From the NCBI RefSeq assembly GCF_041261205.1, contig NZ_JBGCCH010000001.1:1-64000 (forward strand): DNA of 64,000 bases, in the 5' to 3' direction. The position numbers and the translations under genes are program-made. Source of the stretch: Catenulispora sp. MAP5-51 (GTDB lineage: Bacteria; Actinomycetota; Actinomycetes; Streptomycetales; Catenulisporaceae). This document shows, in pieces, positions 17,529 through 26,919 of this stretch; position 1 is the stretch's first letter; each line of letters starts with the position of its first letter. Below the pieces are notes generated by a model. The model was not told where the DNA came from, did no database searches, and saw nothing but the letters and a program-made list of their open reading frames with translations.

Positions 17529-19061
17529 GTGACCGCCGAATCCACCGATACCGACAGACCGCTCGAGGGCGACGAGCAGCGTCTGCACGAAATGGGCTAT
17601 GCCCAGGAACTGGCCCGCTCCATGTCGGGCTTCTCGAACTTCGCCGTCTCCTTCTCGATCATCTCGATCCTGTCCGGGTGTCTGACCCTGTACGGGTACG
17701 GCATGACCACCGGCGGCCCGGCCATGATCGTCTGGGGCTGGCCGCTGGTCGGCCTGATGACCCTGCTGGTGGGCCTGTCCATGGCCGAGGTCTGCTCCAG
17801 CTATCCCACCGCCGGCGGCCTGTACTTCTGGGCGGCCAAGCTGGCCCGCGGCAACGGTGCGGCCTGGTCGTGGTTCACCGGGTGGTTCAACTTCCTGGGC
17901 CAGGTCGCCACGACCGCGGGCATCGACTACGGCGCGGCGCTGTTCGCCAACGCCTTCCTGGACCTGCAGTTCAACTTCGCGACCACGCCCGGCCACACCC
18001 TGACGATCTTCGGCGTGATCCTGCTGCTGCACGCTCTGCTGAACACCCTCGGTGTGAAGCTGGTGGCCCTGTTCAACGACATCAGCGTCTGGTGGCATGT
18101 CGTCGGCGTCGCGATCATCGTCGGCGTGCTGGCGTTCTGGCCCTCCCACCACGCCTCGGCCAGTTTCGTGTTCACCAAGTTCGTCAACGAGACCGGCTTC
18201 CACAACCCGCTCTACGTCGGCCTTCTGAGCCTGCTGCTGGCGCAGTACACGTTCACCGGCTATGACGCCTCGGCGCACATGACCGAGGAGACCAAGAACG
18301 CCGCCGTGGCCGGGCCCAAGGGCATCATCACCTCGATCCTGGTCTCGCTGGCCGCCGGCTGGGTCCTGCTGATCGGCATCACCTTCGCCATCACGAAGTA
18401 CGACGGCGCGGTGACTTCCGGGACCGGGGTGCCGCCGGTCCAGATCTTCATCGACGCCATCGGCACCACCGGCGCCAAGCTGCTGCTGCTGATCGTCATC
18501 GGCGCGCAGTTCTTCTGCGGCATGGCCTCGGTGACCGCGAACTCCCGCATGATCTACGCCTTCTCCCGGGACGGTGCGCTGCCCGGCTCGAAGATCTGGC
18601 ACCGGATCAGCGACCGCACCCGCACGCCGGTGAACGCGGTCTGGCTCGCCGCGGTCGGCGCCTTCGCGCTCGGTCTGCCCTCGATGTGGAACAGCACCGC
18701 CTACGCCGCGGTGACGTCGATCTCGGTGATCGGGCTCTACATCGCGTACGTGATCCCGGTGTTCCTGCGGCTGCGCCAGGGGTCCTCCTTCGAGCGCGGG
18801 CCGTGGCACCTGGGCCGCTGGAGCCGGCCCGTGGGCACCATGGCCGTGGGGTGGACCGTGCTGATCACGGTGATCTTCGTGCTCCCGCAGGTCAGCCCGA
18901 TCACCACCAAATCGTTCAACTACGCCCCGGTCGCGGTCCTGGTGGTCCTCGGTTTCGCCGGAGTGTGGTGGCTGGTCTCAGCCCGGCGCTGGTTCACCGG
19001 GCCGAGAGTGCAGGGTTCGCTGGAAGAGCTGGAAAACATCGAAGAAGGGCTTGAACACTGA
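17529..19061 (+). CDS. APC-family amino acid/amine permease
   Basis: A 510-aa transporter with about 12 membrane helices of the amino acid-polyamine-organocation superfamily. It opens with FSNFAVSFSIISILSGCLTL and has GGPAMIVWGWPLVGLMTLLV and FTGYDASAHMTEETKNA, the last being typical of GABA/amine permeases of the BAT1/GabP-like subgroup. It probably imports the amine or amino alcohol degraded by the genes downstream. The GTG start is preceded by GGAGG at a 6-nt spacing. The stop overlaps the ATG of the ligase gene by one base (19061), indicating translational coupling. Confidence 0.9.
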   Translation: MTAESTDTDRPLEGDEQRLHEMGYAQELARSMSGFSNFAVSFSIISILSGCLTLYGYGMTTGGPAMIVWGWPLVGLMTLLVGLSMAEVCSSYPTAGGLYFWAAKLARGNGAAWSWFTGWFNFLGQVATTAGIDYGAALFANAFLDLQFNFATTPGHTLTIFGVILLLHALLNTLGVKLVALFNDISVWWHVVGVAIIVGVLAFWPSHHASASFVFTKFVNETGFHNPLYVGLLSLLLAQYTFTGYDASAHMTEETKNAAVAGPKGIITSILVSLAAGWVLLIGITFAITKYDGAVTSGTGVPPVQIFIDAIGTTGAKLLLLIVIGAQFFCGMASVTANSRMIYAFSRDGALPGSKIWHRISDRTRTPVNAVWLAAVGAFALGLPSMWNSTAYAAVTSISVIGLYIAYVIPVFLRLRQGSSFERGPWHLGRWSRPVGTMAVGWTVLITVIFVLPQVSPITTKSFNYAPVAVLVVLGFAGVWWLVSARRWFTGPRVQGSLEELENIEEGLEH

Positions 19062-20425
19062 TGGGTCCGTATCGCGGTCGCCTGACCCTGGACGAGCTGC
19101 GCGACATGGTCGCGGCGGGCACGATCGACACGGTCGTCCTGGCTCTGACCGACATGCAGGGCCGGTTGCAGGGCAAGCGGATCGCCGCCGACTACTTCCT
19201 GTCCGACGTCGTCCCGCACGGTTCGGAGGGCTGTGGCTATCTCCTGGCTGTCGACGTCGACATGAACACCGTCGAGGGCTATGCCCTCTCCTCGTGGGAG
19301 GGCGGCTACGGCGACCTCGTCATGGCCCCGGACATGGCCACGCTGCGCCTGGTGCCCTGGCATCCGGGCACCGCGATGGTGCAGTGCGACGTGGCACATC
19401 ACGACGGGACCCCGGTCAGCGCCTCGCCGCGCCAGGTGCTGCGCCGCCAGCTCGACCGGCTGGCCGCACTCGGCTGGGACGCCTACGTGGGCACCGAGTT
19501 GGAGTTCATCGCCTTCCGGGACACCTACGAGCAGGCCTGGGACCGTGACTACCACCGCCTGACCCCGGTCAACCAGTACAACGTCGACTACTCGGTGCTG
19601 GGCACCGGCCGCGTCGAGCCGCTGCTGCGCCGGCTGCGCAACGGAATGGCCGGCGCGGGCCTGGTCGTGGAGTCGGCCAAGGGCGAGTGCAACCTCGGCC
19701 AGCACGAGATCGCGTTCAAGTACGACAAGGCCCTGAACACCTGCGACGACCACACGGTCTACAAGACCGGGGCCAAGGAGATCGCCTCGCAGGAGGGCGT
19801 GAGCCTGACGTTCATGGCCAAGTACAACGAACGTGAGGGCAACTCCTGCCACATCCATCTGAGCCTGCGCGACCGGGAGGGCAGCCCGGTGATGGCCGGC
19901 GACGGTCCGCACGGCTTCTCGCCGGTCATGGAGCACTTCCTGGCCGGACAGCTGGCCGGCCTGCGCGACTTCTCCTTGTTGCTGGCCCCGAACGTCAACT
20001 CCTACAAGAGGTACGTCGCCGGGAGTTTCGCCCCGACCGCGATCGCATGGGGGCGCGACAACCGCACCTGCGCGCTGCGCGTGGTCGGGCACGGCTCGTC
20101 GCTGCGGTTCGAGAACCGCGTGCCCGGCGGCGACGTGAACCCCTATCTCGCGGTGGCCGCGTTGATCGCGGCGGGACTGCACGGCGTGGAGAACCGGCTG
20201 GAGCTGGAGCCGGAGTTCGCCGGCAACGCCTACGCCTCCGACGCTCCGCGTGTGCCGTCCAACCTGCGCGACGCCATCGAGGCGTTCGAGGGCAGCCAGC
20301 TCGCCGCGGACGCGTTCGGCAAGGACGTCGTGGCGCACTACGCCCATGCCGGCCGGGTCGAGCTTGCCGCCTACGACTCGGAGGTCACCGACTGGGAGCG
20401 GCGGCGGGGGTTCGAGCGGCTGTGA
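19061..20425 (+). CDS. Glutamine-synthetase-like gamma-glutamyl-amine ligase (PuuA/GlnA4 type)
   Basis: A 454-aa type I glutamine-synthetase-fold enzyme. The N-terminal grasp domain is followed by the catalytic barrel with [44 protein letters not shown] and the ATP/glutamate loop [10 protein letters not shown]. The C-terminus ends with the conserved [14 protein letters not shown]. The tyrosine adenylylation motif of true GlnA is absent. The set of neighbours (permease, C26 amidohydrolase, aldehyde dehydrogenase) shows it glutamylates an exogenous amine with ATP, as PuuA does for putrescine and Streptomyces GlnA4 does for ethanolamine. The exact amine is not readable from sequence. The stop overlaps the next GTG start. 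Confidence 0.9.
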   Translation: MGPYRGRLTLDELRDMVAAGTIDTVVLALTDMQGRLQGKRIAADYFLSDVVPHGSEGCGYLLAVDVDMNTVEGYALSSWEGGYGDLVMAPDMATLRLVPWHPGTAMVQCDVAHHDGTPVSASPRQVLRRQLDRLAALGWDAYVGTELEFIAFRDTYEQAWDRDYHRLTPVNQYNVDYSVLGTGRVEPLLRRLRNGMAGAGLVVESAKGECNLGQHEIAFKYDKALNTCDDHTVYKTGAKEIASQEGVSLTFMAKYNEREGNSCHIHLSLRDREGSPVMAGDGPHGFSPVMEHFLAGQLAGLRDFSLLLAPNVNSYKRYVAGSFAPTAIAWGRDNRTCALRVVGHGSSLRFENRVPGGDVNPYLAVAALIAAGLHGVENRLELEPEFAGNAYASDAPRVPSNLRDAIEAFEGSQLAADAFGKDVVAHYAHAGRVELAAYDSEVTDWERRRGFERL

Positions 20426-21150
20426 GCGGACGACCCCTGATCGGCATCACTTCGTACCACGACATGGCGTCCTGGGGAGTGTGGCAGCAGCCTGCCGCAC
20501 TGATCCCGTACACCTATGTCAGTGCCGTGACTCGGGCCGGAGGCGTCGCGGTGCTGCTGCCGCCGCAGCAATCAGGTGCGCTGGAGGCCGTGTCCGCCAT
20601 CGACGGCCTCCTGCTGGCCGGCGGACCGGACCTGGATCCGGACACCTACGGCCAGGATCCCCATCCCCGGACCGGCACGCCGAACAGCGAGCGGGACGAC
20701 TGGGAGTTCGCGGTGCTCGGCGAGGCTCTGCGGCAGCAGATCCCGGTCCTCGGGGTGTGTCGCGGGATGCAGCTGATGAACGTCGCGCTCGGCGGACGCC
20801 TCATCCAGCATCTGCCCGACCGGCTCGGCGACGTGGCGCACCAGCCCGCGCCGGCGGTGTTCGGGGACCAGAGCGTCCGGGTCCGGCCGGGCAGCCGGCT
20901 CGCGCCGATCCTGGGCACCGGCCCGGTACCGGTGCGCTGCTACCACCACCAGGCGGTCGCCGAGATCGGGCACGGTCTTCTGCCCGCCGCCTGGTGCGGC
21001 GACGAGACGGTCGAGGCCCTGGAGATGCCGGAGCGGGACTTCGTCTTCGGCGTGCAATGGCATCCCGAGGCCGCGCCGGAGGACAACCGCCTTTTCGAAG
21101 CCCTCGTCGAAGCGGCGTCGAAGAACAGCATCGAAAGAGAGAACGCATGA
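20422..21150 (+). CDS. Gamma-glutamyl amidohydrolase (peptidase C26, PuuD-like)
   Basis: A 242-aa class I glutamine-amidotransferase-like hydrolase. The nucleophile cysteine is in [17 protein letters not shown] and the His-Glu partners are in GVQWHPEA. The oxyanion region [15 protein letters not shown] also fits the family. PuuD removes the gamma-glutamyl group from gamma-glutamyl-GABA. Here it would release glutamate from the oxidised gamma-glutamyl product made by the neighbouring enzymes. The GTG at 20422 overlaps the upstream TGA, and its own TGA overlaps the ATG of the dehydrogenase gene. Confidence 0.9.
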   Translation: MSGRPLIGITSYHDMASWGVWQQPAALIPYTYVSAVTRAGGVAVLLPPQQSGALEAVSAIDGLLLAGGPDLDPDTYGQDPHPRTGTPNSERDDWEFAVLGEALRQQIPVLGVCRGMQLMNVALGGRLIQHLPDRLGDVAHQPAPAVFGDQSVRVRPGSRLAPILGTGPVPVRCYHHQAVAEIGHGLLPAAWCGDETVEALEMPERDFVFGVQWHPEAAPEDNRLFEALVEAASKNSIERENA

Positions 21151-22535
21151 CCGACAACGAGGCGGTGTCCGCCGGCTCCGTTCACGAGGTGGTGAACCCG
21201 GCCACCGAAGAGGTGATCGCCAAGGTCGAGCTCGCCGGGACCGCGGAGGCCGACGCCGCGATCGCGCGCGCCGCGGCGGCGTACGAGAGCTGGCGCTCCG
21301 TCGCGCCGGCCGACCGTGCGCGGCTGCTGCGGGCGTTCGCCGCCGAGGTCGACGCCGACCGGGAGCACCTGGCGGCCCTGGAGGTCGCCAACTCCGGTCA
21401 CACGATCGGGAACGCGCGCTGGGAGGCGGGGAACGTCAGGGACGTTCTCGAGTACTACAGCGCCGCTCCCGAAAGGAACTTCGGCCGGCAGATCCCGGTG
21501 GCCGGCGGGATCGACATCACCTTCAAAGAGCCGCTGGGCGTGGTCGGCGTGATCGCGCCGTGGAACTTCCCGATGCCGATCGCCGGCTGGGGGTTCGCGC
21601 CGGCGCTGGCCGCCGGGAACACGGTCGTGCTCAAACCCGCCGAGCTCACCCCGCTCACCGCGCTGCGTCTGGCCGAGTTGGCACTGCGAGCCGGGATCCC
21701 GGAGGGGGTGTTCCAGGTGTTGCCCGGGCGCGGTGCGGTCGTGGGCCAGCGTTTCGTGGACCACCCGGCGGTGCGCAAGGTCGTGTTCACCGGCTCCACG
21801 CGGGTCGGCAAGCAGGTCATGGCCGGATGCGCGGCGCAGGTGAAGCCGGTGACGCTGGAACTGGGCGGCAAGAGCGCGAACATCGTCTTCGCCGACGCGG
21901 ACCTGGCGGCCGCGGCGGCGGCGGCGCCGATGGCGGCGTTCGACAACGCCGGCCAGGATTGCTGCGCACGGTCCCGCGTCCTCGTCGAGCAGTCGGTGTT
22001 CGAGGACTTCATGGCCCTGCTGGAGCCCGCGGTGCACGGCGTGCGGGTCGGTGACCCGCTCGACGAGTCCTGCGACATGGGCCCGCTGATCTCGGCCGCG
22101 CACCGGGACAAGGTCGCGGCCTACGTCCCCGACGGCGCGCCGGTCGCCATCCGGGGGAGCGCACCGTCCGGCCCCGGCTACTGGTTCGCGCCCACGGTCC
22201 TGTCCCCGGTCGAACACTCCGCCGCCGCCTTCACCGAGGAGATCTTCGGCCCGGTGATCTGCGTGGCGCCGTTCCGCGACGAGGACGACGCGGTGCGCAT
22301 CGCCAACGACTCCGAGTACGGGCTGTCCGGATCGATCTGGACCCGCGATCTCGGCCGTGCGCTGCGGGTGGCCCGCGGCGTCGAGGCCGGCAACCTCTCG
22401 GTCAACTCCCATTCCTCGGTGCGGTACTCCACGCCCTTCGGCGGGTTCAAGCAGTCGGGCCTGGGCCGGGAACTCGGCCCCGACGCGCTGGACGCCTTCA
22501 CCGAGACCAAGAACGTGTTCATCTCCACGAACTGA
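21147..22535 (+). CDS. NAD(P)-dependent aldehyde dehydrogenase (PuuC-like)
   Basis: A 462-aa aldehyde dehydrogenase. It has the Rossmann segment with [20 protein letters not shown], the catalytic glutamate motif LELGGKSAN and the nucleophile cysteine in [14 protein letters not shown]. The C-terminal [19 protein letters not shown] closes the family pattern. In this operon it should oxidise a gamma-glutamylated aldehyde to the acid before the amidohydrolase acts. The ATG overlaps the preceding stop (ATGA at 21147-21150). Its gene is followed after 42 bp by the SDR gene, which has its own AGGAAA ribosome-binding site. Confidence 0.92.
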   Translation: MTDNEAVSAGSVHEVVNPATEEVIAKVELAGTAEADAAIARAAAAYESWRSVAPADRARLLRAFAAEVDADREHLAALEVANSGHTIGNARWEAGNVRDVLEYYSAAPERNFGRQIPVAGGIDITFKEPLGVVGVIAPWNFPMPIAGWGFAPALAAGNTVVLKPAELTPLTALRLAELALRAGIPEGVFQVLPGRGAVVGQRFVDHPAVRKVVFTGSTRVGKQVMAGCAAQVKPVTLELGGKSANIVFADADLAAAAAAAPMAAFDNAGQDCCARSRVLVEQSVFEDFMALLEPAVHGVRVGDPLDESCDMGPLISAAHRDKVAAYVPDGAPVAIRGSAPSGPGYWFAPTVLSPVEHSAAAFTEEIFGPVICVAPFRDEDDAVRIANDSEYGLSGSIWTRDLGRALRVARGVEAGNLSVNSHSSVRYSTPFGGFKQSGLGRELGPDALDAFTETKNVFISTN

Positions 22536-22577
22536 ACCGCGCAACCGAACCGCGCAACGAACGACAGGAAACACATC

Positions 22578-23345
22578 ATGAGCAAGCGTCTCGACGGCCG
22601 CGTCGCCGTCATCACCGGAGCCGGCAGCGGGATCGGCCTGGCCAGCGCGCGCCGCCTGGCCGCCGAGGGCGCCAAGGTGGTCTGCGCGGACGTGGACCCC
22701 GAGGCCGGCGAGAAGGCCGCCGCGGCGGTCGACGGCCTGTTCGTCCACGTCGACGTCACCGACGAGGCCGCCGTCGAAGCCCTGTTCCGCACGGCAGCCG
22801 ACACCTACGGCAGCGTGGACATCGCGTTCAACAACGCCGGCATCTCCCCGCCGGACGACGACTCGATCCTGGTCACCGGTCTGGACGCCTGGCGCCGGGT
22901 GCAGGAGGTCAACCTGACCAGCGTGTACCTGTGCTGCAAGCACGCGATCCCGTACATGCAGCGCCAGGGCAAGGGCTCGATCATCAACACGGCGTCCTTC
23001 GTGGCGGTGATGGGTGCCGCGACGTCGCAGATCTCGTACAGCGCGTCCAAGGGCGGCGTGCTGGCGATGTCACGGGAGCTGGGCGTGGAGTTCGCCCGCC
23101 AGGGCATCCGCGTCAACGCCCTGTGCCCGGGACCGGTGAACACCCCGCTGCTGCGGGAACTGTTCGCCAAGGACCCCGAACGCGCGGCACGCCGCCTGGT
23201 GCACATCCCGCTGGGCCGCTTCGCCGAACCCGAGGAGATCGCCGGCGCCGTGGCCTTCCTGGCCAGCGACGACTCCTCGTTCATCACGGCCAACACGTTC
23301 CTGGTCGACGGCGGGATCTCGGCGGCGTACGTCACGCCGGTGTAA
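22578..23345 (+). CDS. Short-chain dehydrogenase/reductase
   Basis: A 255-aa classical SDR with the NAD(P) loop TGAGSGIG (residues about 13-20), an acidic residue at the end of the second strand (CADVD), which favours NAD, the NNAG motif, and the catalytic YSASK. The C-terminus FLVDGGISAAY is the usual substrate-side end. As last gene of the amine operon it could oxidise an alcohol to the aldehyde used by the dehydrogenase upstream. That would suit gamma-glutamylethanolamide, since no amine oxidase gene is present. This step is inference. A strong hairpin follows 52 bp downstream. Confidence 0.9.
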   Translation: MSKRLDGRVAVITGAGSGIGLASARRLAAEGAKVVCADVDPEAGEKAAAAVDGLFVHVDVTDEAAVEALFRTAADTYGSVDIAFNNAGISPPDDDSILVTGLDAWRRVQEVNLTSVYLCCKHAIPYMQRQGKGSIINTASFVAVMGAATSQISYSASKGGVLAMSRELGVEFARQGIRVNALCPGPVNTPLLRELFAKDPERAARRLVHIPLGRFAEPEEIAGAVAFLASDDSSFITANTFLVDGGISAAYVTPV

Positions 23346-23397
23346 GACGGCCGACCTGCGGCTGAACTGTGCCGGCGCTCGGGACCCGGGCCTGGCG

Positions 23398-23442
23398 GTG
23401 CGGTGGCGTGGCGGCGTCGAGGACGCCGCCACGCCACCGCAC
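23398..23442 (+). terminator. Perfect 21-bp hairpin after the amine operon
   Basis: Arms 23398-23418 and 23422-23442 are perfect complements (GTGCGGTGGCGTGGCGGCGT in the left arm) around a GAG loop. Its position 52 bp after the SDR stop makes it the operon terminator. There is no U-tract. Confidence 0.8.
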
Positions 23443-23475
23443 ACAGCGGCGCGTGTCCGTCCGATCAGGGCTCGA

Positions 23476-23905
23476 TCACCCGGTCGCGCCCTGGCCGTAC
23501 CAGAGGTGGTCGTCGGGGCGTGCGACGGTGCCGGTGCCCCGAAGATCGGCGTAGAGCTGGCCGTCGGCGAACGCCGCGGTGACCCGGTGGCCGACGCGCA
23601 CAGCGAGCGCCGACTTCCCGATGCCGGCGGCGCCGGTGAGGACCACCACCGGGCCCGCGCTCCCAGCGGCCTGCATCGCCACCGTGCGGCAGAGATATTC
23701 CACGGCGCTCGTGCGCCCGACGAAGTCCGCCAGATCGCGAGGAATCTGGCGCGGCGTCGGCATCGCGGTCGTCGGTACCGGCCCGGCACTGCCGAAAGAC
23801 GCGGTACCCGGCGGCATCTCGGCGACGGCCGCAGGATGCCCCGAGCCTGCCGGATGCGAAACAGGTCGGCCCCTCCGGTTCCAGTTCTGAGACGAGGTAC
23901 ATGAT
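23476..23905 (-). pseudogene. SARP/AfsR-type regulator remnant
   Basis: On the minus strand one frame encodes QIPRDLADFVGR, then VVVLTGAAGIGKSALAVRVG (Walker A) and FADGQLYADLRGT, the start of the NB-ARC ATPase domain of AfsR-like SARP regulators. It ends within about 100 residues of the P-loop, where the family continues for several hundred. Immediately upstream, pieces in other frames resemble the end of the bacterial transcriptional-activation domain (LVSELEPEG in one frame, ADLFRIRQARGILR in another), indicating frameshifts. The remnant lies between the amine operon terminator and a convergently oriented secreted-protein gene. Confidence 0.65.
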
Positions 23906-24037
23906 GACGTGGTCCAGCCGTCTTCGCCCGAGGTTCCTGCCGTGTTGATGGTCGTCTGAGCACCCACCCGGGCTGTAACCCTTCGCCGTATCTCGGGATG
24001 AAAGGAACCTGTTTCACCGACTCATCAAGAGGACAGC

Positions 24038-25240
24038 ATGCGCAACAGAGCGATTCCCTTCCTGGCGCTGGCCGTCGCGGGCCTGCTGGCGGCCGGTGCC
24101 GCCGAGGCACAGGCGGCCGGCTCGATCTTCCAGGTCGTGGCCACCCCCAACACCGCCACCGCGCCGATCTCCAATGATCTGCTGACCGGGACGGCGAGTA
24201 CGTCGACGAAGGATGTGTGGGCGGTCGGCTTCGCCACCGATCCCGGCAACACCGACCACACGCTGGCGGAGCACTGGAACGGCACCCAGTGGTCGGTCTC
24301 GCCCACCCCGGACGGGACCTCCGGCAGCCAGCTCGCCGCCGTCGCGGCCGTGTCGCCGACGAACGCCTGGGCCGTGGGCCTGCAGAACTCCGATCAGCCC
24401 ATCGCCTCGAACACCACGCTGATCGAGCACTGGAACGGCTCCACCTGGTCCATCGTGCCGAGCCCGAACCCGGACACCGAAGGCGACGTGCTCACCGGCG
24501 TCACCGCGACCTCCGCCAACGACGTGTGGGCGGCCGGCTACTTCACGACAGGCGGCGGGACGGAGATCCTGCCGTTGTTCGAGCACTGGAACGGAACCGC
24601 GTGGAGCGTGGTGTCGGTGCCGGCCGTGGACTCCTCGGTCAGCTTCGTCCATTCCATCACCGCGGTGTCCCCGACCAACGTGTGGGCCGTCGGCTACCAG
24701 ATCGACGACTCCAGCGGCCACAGCGACGACCTGATCCTGCACTGGGACGGCACCCGCTGGACCGACCAGCCGATCCTGCCCATCGGCCAGGTCACCCTGC
24801 AGTCGGTGCACGCCGTCTCCGCGAACGACGTCTGGGCCGTGGGCACATCCCTCGGCGCCACCGGCGGCGACTCGACCAACCTCGCGCTGCACTGGAACGG
24901 CTCCGCGTGGACCTCGGTGAACATCCCGAACGTCGACACCCCGAACCAGGGCATCAATCTCCTGGAGAGCGTCACGGCGCTGTCCAGCACCGACGTGTGG
25001 GCCGTGGGCGCGGCCACCGGCTCCGCCGGCGTCAACCAGAACATGATCGAGCACTGGAACGGCAGCACCTGGAGCATCGTGCCCGCCGCGAACCAAGACC
25101 CGCAGGGCGACAACTCCAACACCCTGTTCTCCGTCGTCGCCACCGGACCGGGCAGCCTGACGGCGGTCGGTTCCTGGAGCAGTCTGCAACAGGGCAACCC
25201 CGGATCGCGCACCCTCGCCCTCACGACGACGCGCGGCTGA
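24038..25240 (+). CDS. Secreted repeat protein with DVWAVG/HWNGTxW motifs
   Basis: A 400-aa exported protein of unknown function. A signal peptide (MRNRAIPFLALAVAGLLAAG, cleavage near residue 27) is followed by about six repeats of 45-60 residues. Each has a T-x-x-DVWAVG strand and an EHWNGSTWSIVPSPNP-like strand. This alternation suggests a beta-propeller with one blade per repeat, as in kelch-like secreted proteins of actinomycetes. No catalytic motif is seen. AGAGGA precedes the ATG, and a perfect hairpin follows the gene, so it is probably monocistronic. A surface-binding or adhesion role is only a guess. Confidence 0.85.
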   Translation: MRNRAIPFLALAVAGLLAAGAAEAQAAGSIFQVVATPNTATAPISNDLLTGTASTSTKDVWAVGFATDPGNTDHTLAEHWNGTQWSVSPTPDGTSGSQLAAVAAVSPTNAWAVGLQNSDQPIASNTTLIEHWNGSTWSIVPSPNPDTEGDVLTGVTATSANDVWAAGYFTTGGGTEILPLFEHWNGTAWSVVSVPAVDSSVSFVHSITAVSPTNVWAVGYQIDDSSGHSDDLILHWDGTRWTDQPILPIGQVTLQSVHAVSANDVWAVGTSLGATGGDSTNLALHWNGSAWTSVNIPNVDTPNQGINLLESVTALSSTDVWAVGAATGSAGVNQNMIEHWNGSTWSIVPAANQDPQGDNSNTLFSVVATGPGSLTAVGSWSSLQQGNPGSRTLALTTTRG

Positions 25241-25296
25241 GCCGCGGGGGAACGCGGAAACGCGGAAACGCAACGGCCTGGGAAAGGTGCCGATTG

Positions 25297-25338
25297 TGCC
25301 GATCCGGGATGCGGGCGACAACGCATCCCGGATCGGCA
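25297..25338 (+). terminator. Rho-independent-type hairpin
   Basis: Perfect 17-bp arms at 25297-25313 and 25322-25338 (TGCCGATCCGGGATGCG in the left arm) enclose an 8-nt loop and are followed by TTTG. It lies 57 bp after the secreted repeat protein and before the convergent oxidase gene, so it can serve both. Confidence 0.85.
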
Positions 25339-25399
25339 TTTGAGCGAGCACACCCGGCGCGCGAGCGGGAACCCGCCGGCGTCTACCGGTGTCCGCCGG

Positions 25400-26776
25400 C
25401 TATCGCGGCACCGGCATTGCCATGAACACTCCGTCGGGGTCGTAGTGTGCCTTGACCGCCAGCAACCGCTCGGTGTTGCGCCCGTACGCGTCGGCGACGC
25501 GGGGGTCGTCGCGCGCCATGAGATTCGGCCAGCCGCCGGGCAAGGCGTGTGCGTCCATGCGGTGTTCGGTGTCTCGGACCCAGGCTGACTCTGTCACGCC
25601 GTCGCTGTCGCCATCACCATCGCCGTCGGTCCACGACCCCAGGATCTCCACCACCAGGTGCTCGTCACGGTATTGATATGCCGTGGCGTCCGCGGCCACG
25701 CGGGTTGCCGCGCCGTGCGAGTGGTGCACGTTCAGCCCGCAGGTGGCCGGCATCTCGTCGCCGGCGTGGACGAAATCGTCGATGGCGGCGTCGGTGAGGC
25801 CCGGCAGGAGTCGGCTGGCGAGGTGGTAGTTGCCTCCGCGCGGGAACAGCTCGTCCATCGCGTGGACGGTGTCGGCCAGCGCGCGGTGGCCGACGTCTTC
25901 CAGCACCGGGTCACCGAGCGCGCGGACGCGGGCGATCTGCTCCTCGGCGCGGGCGGGGTCTCCGGCCCAGGTCGGACTGGTGAACAGGACCAAGCCGGCC
26001 GGCGTGTACAGGGCGCCGAACATCACGTCCAGCGCGTCGTCCGCGGAGGCCATCAGGTCCCGCCAGCCCCGCAGCACCGCCCTCGCCTGGTCCCACCCGA
26101 ACGCGATCATGCCGGTCGTGACTTCGGCGTGCGGGTTCAGACGGGTGCGCACCTCGGTCACGACGCCGAAGTTGCCGCCGCCCCCGCGCAGGCCCCAGAA
26201 CAACTCGGGCTCGCTGTGCGGATCGGCCGTCACGACCCGACCGTCCGCCAGCACTACCTCCGCCGCCAGCACGTTGTCGACACCCAGTCCGACCAGCCCG
26301 ATCAGGGTCCCATACCCGCCACCGAGCGTCAGCCCGGTGAACCCGACCGAGCTCACGGTGCCCACCGCCGCGGCGTACCCGTGCGGGCGCACAGCGTCCA
26401 GGACGTCCGTCACGGTCGCACCGCCGGCGACCCGCGCCGCCATGCCCTCTACGCCGTCCGTGCCCTCCACGGCGACCTGCCGCATGGCGCTCAGGTCCAC
26501 CAGCAGACCCCCGTCGCGCACGGCCCCGCCGGCCCAGTCGTGGCCGCCGCCCAGCACGCAGAGAGGCAGACCCGCGGACTGCGCCGCGAGCACCGCCGCG
26601 CGGACGTCGTCGGTCGAACGGCACCGCGCGATCACGGCAGGACGCCGGCGCACCTGCGCATTCCACGGCCGCACCGCCTGGGCCACCGCCTCTCCCGTCA
26701 CGACCATCTCGGCAGGCAGCTGCTTATGCAGCAGCCTGACAGCGGTCTCGACTCCGTTACCTGAGGGGGAAGACAT
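25400..26776 (-). CDS. FAD-linked oxidase of the berberine-bridge (BBE) family
   Basis: A 458-aa FAD_binding_4 oxidoreductase. The histidine for 8-alpha covalent FAD attachment is in VLGGGHDWAGG. The glycine-rich pyrophosphate loop is SSVGFTGLTLGGGYG, and the BBE C-terminus is NTERLLAVKAHYDPDGVF. In bicovalent members a cysteine occurs in the GTC-PTVG-like loop. Here the loop reads GTVSSVG, so the flavin is probably attached only through histidine. No signal peptide is present. GGAGG lies upstream of the ATG at 26776. A short DGDGDGDSDG tract near the C-terminus is unusual. The substrate is unknown; the family covers sugars, alkaloids and polyketides. Confidence 0.88.
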   Translation of the reverse strand: MSSPSGNGVETAVRLLHKQLPAEMVVTGEAVAQAVRPWNAQVRRRPAVIARCRSTDDVRAAVLAAQSAGLPLCVLGGGHDWAGGAVRDGGLLVDLSAMRQVAVEGTDGVEGMAARVAGGATVTDVLDAVRPHGYAAAVGTVSSVGFTGLTLGGGYGTLIGLVGLGVDNVLAAEVVLADGRVVTADPHSEPELFWGLRGGGGNFGVVTEVRTRLNPHAEVTTGMIAFGWDQARAVLRGWRDLMASADDALDVMFGALYTPAGLVLFTSPTWAGDPARAEEQIARVRALGDPVLEDVGHRALADTVHAMDELFPRGGNYHLASRLLPGLTDAAIDDFVHAGDEMPATCGLNVHHSHGAATRVAADATAYQYRDEHLVVEILGSWTDGDGDGDSDGVTESAWVRDTEHRMDAHALPGGWPNLMARDDPRVADAYGRNTERLLAVKAHYDPDGVFMAMPVPR

Positions 26777-26919
26777 GTGTCAGAGCCCTCCTTCGCGTGG
26801 CGATGTGCTCCTTCTTCCCATCGTCGTCGACGTGCGCCCGCCGGGTACAGTCCCGGTAGTCCTCTTAGGGGTATACCTGCCGCCGCGAAGCTGCGTGATG
26901 GTCGCCATGACCGACGGAA

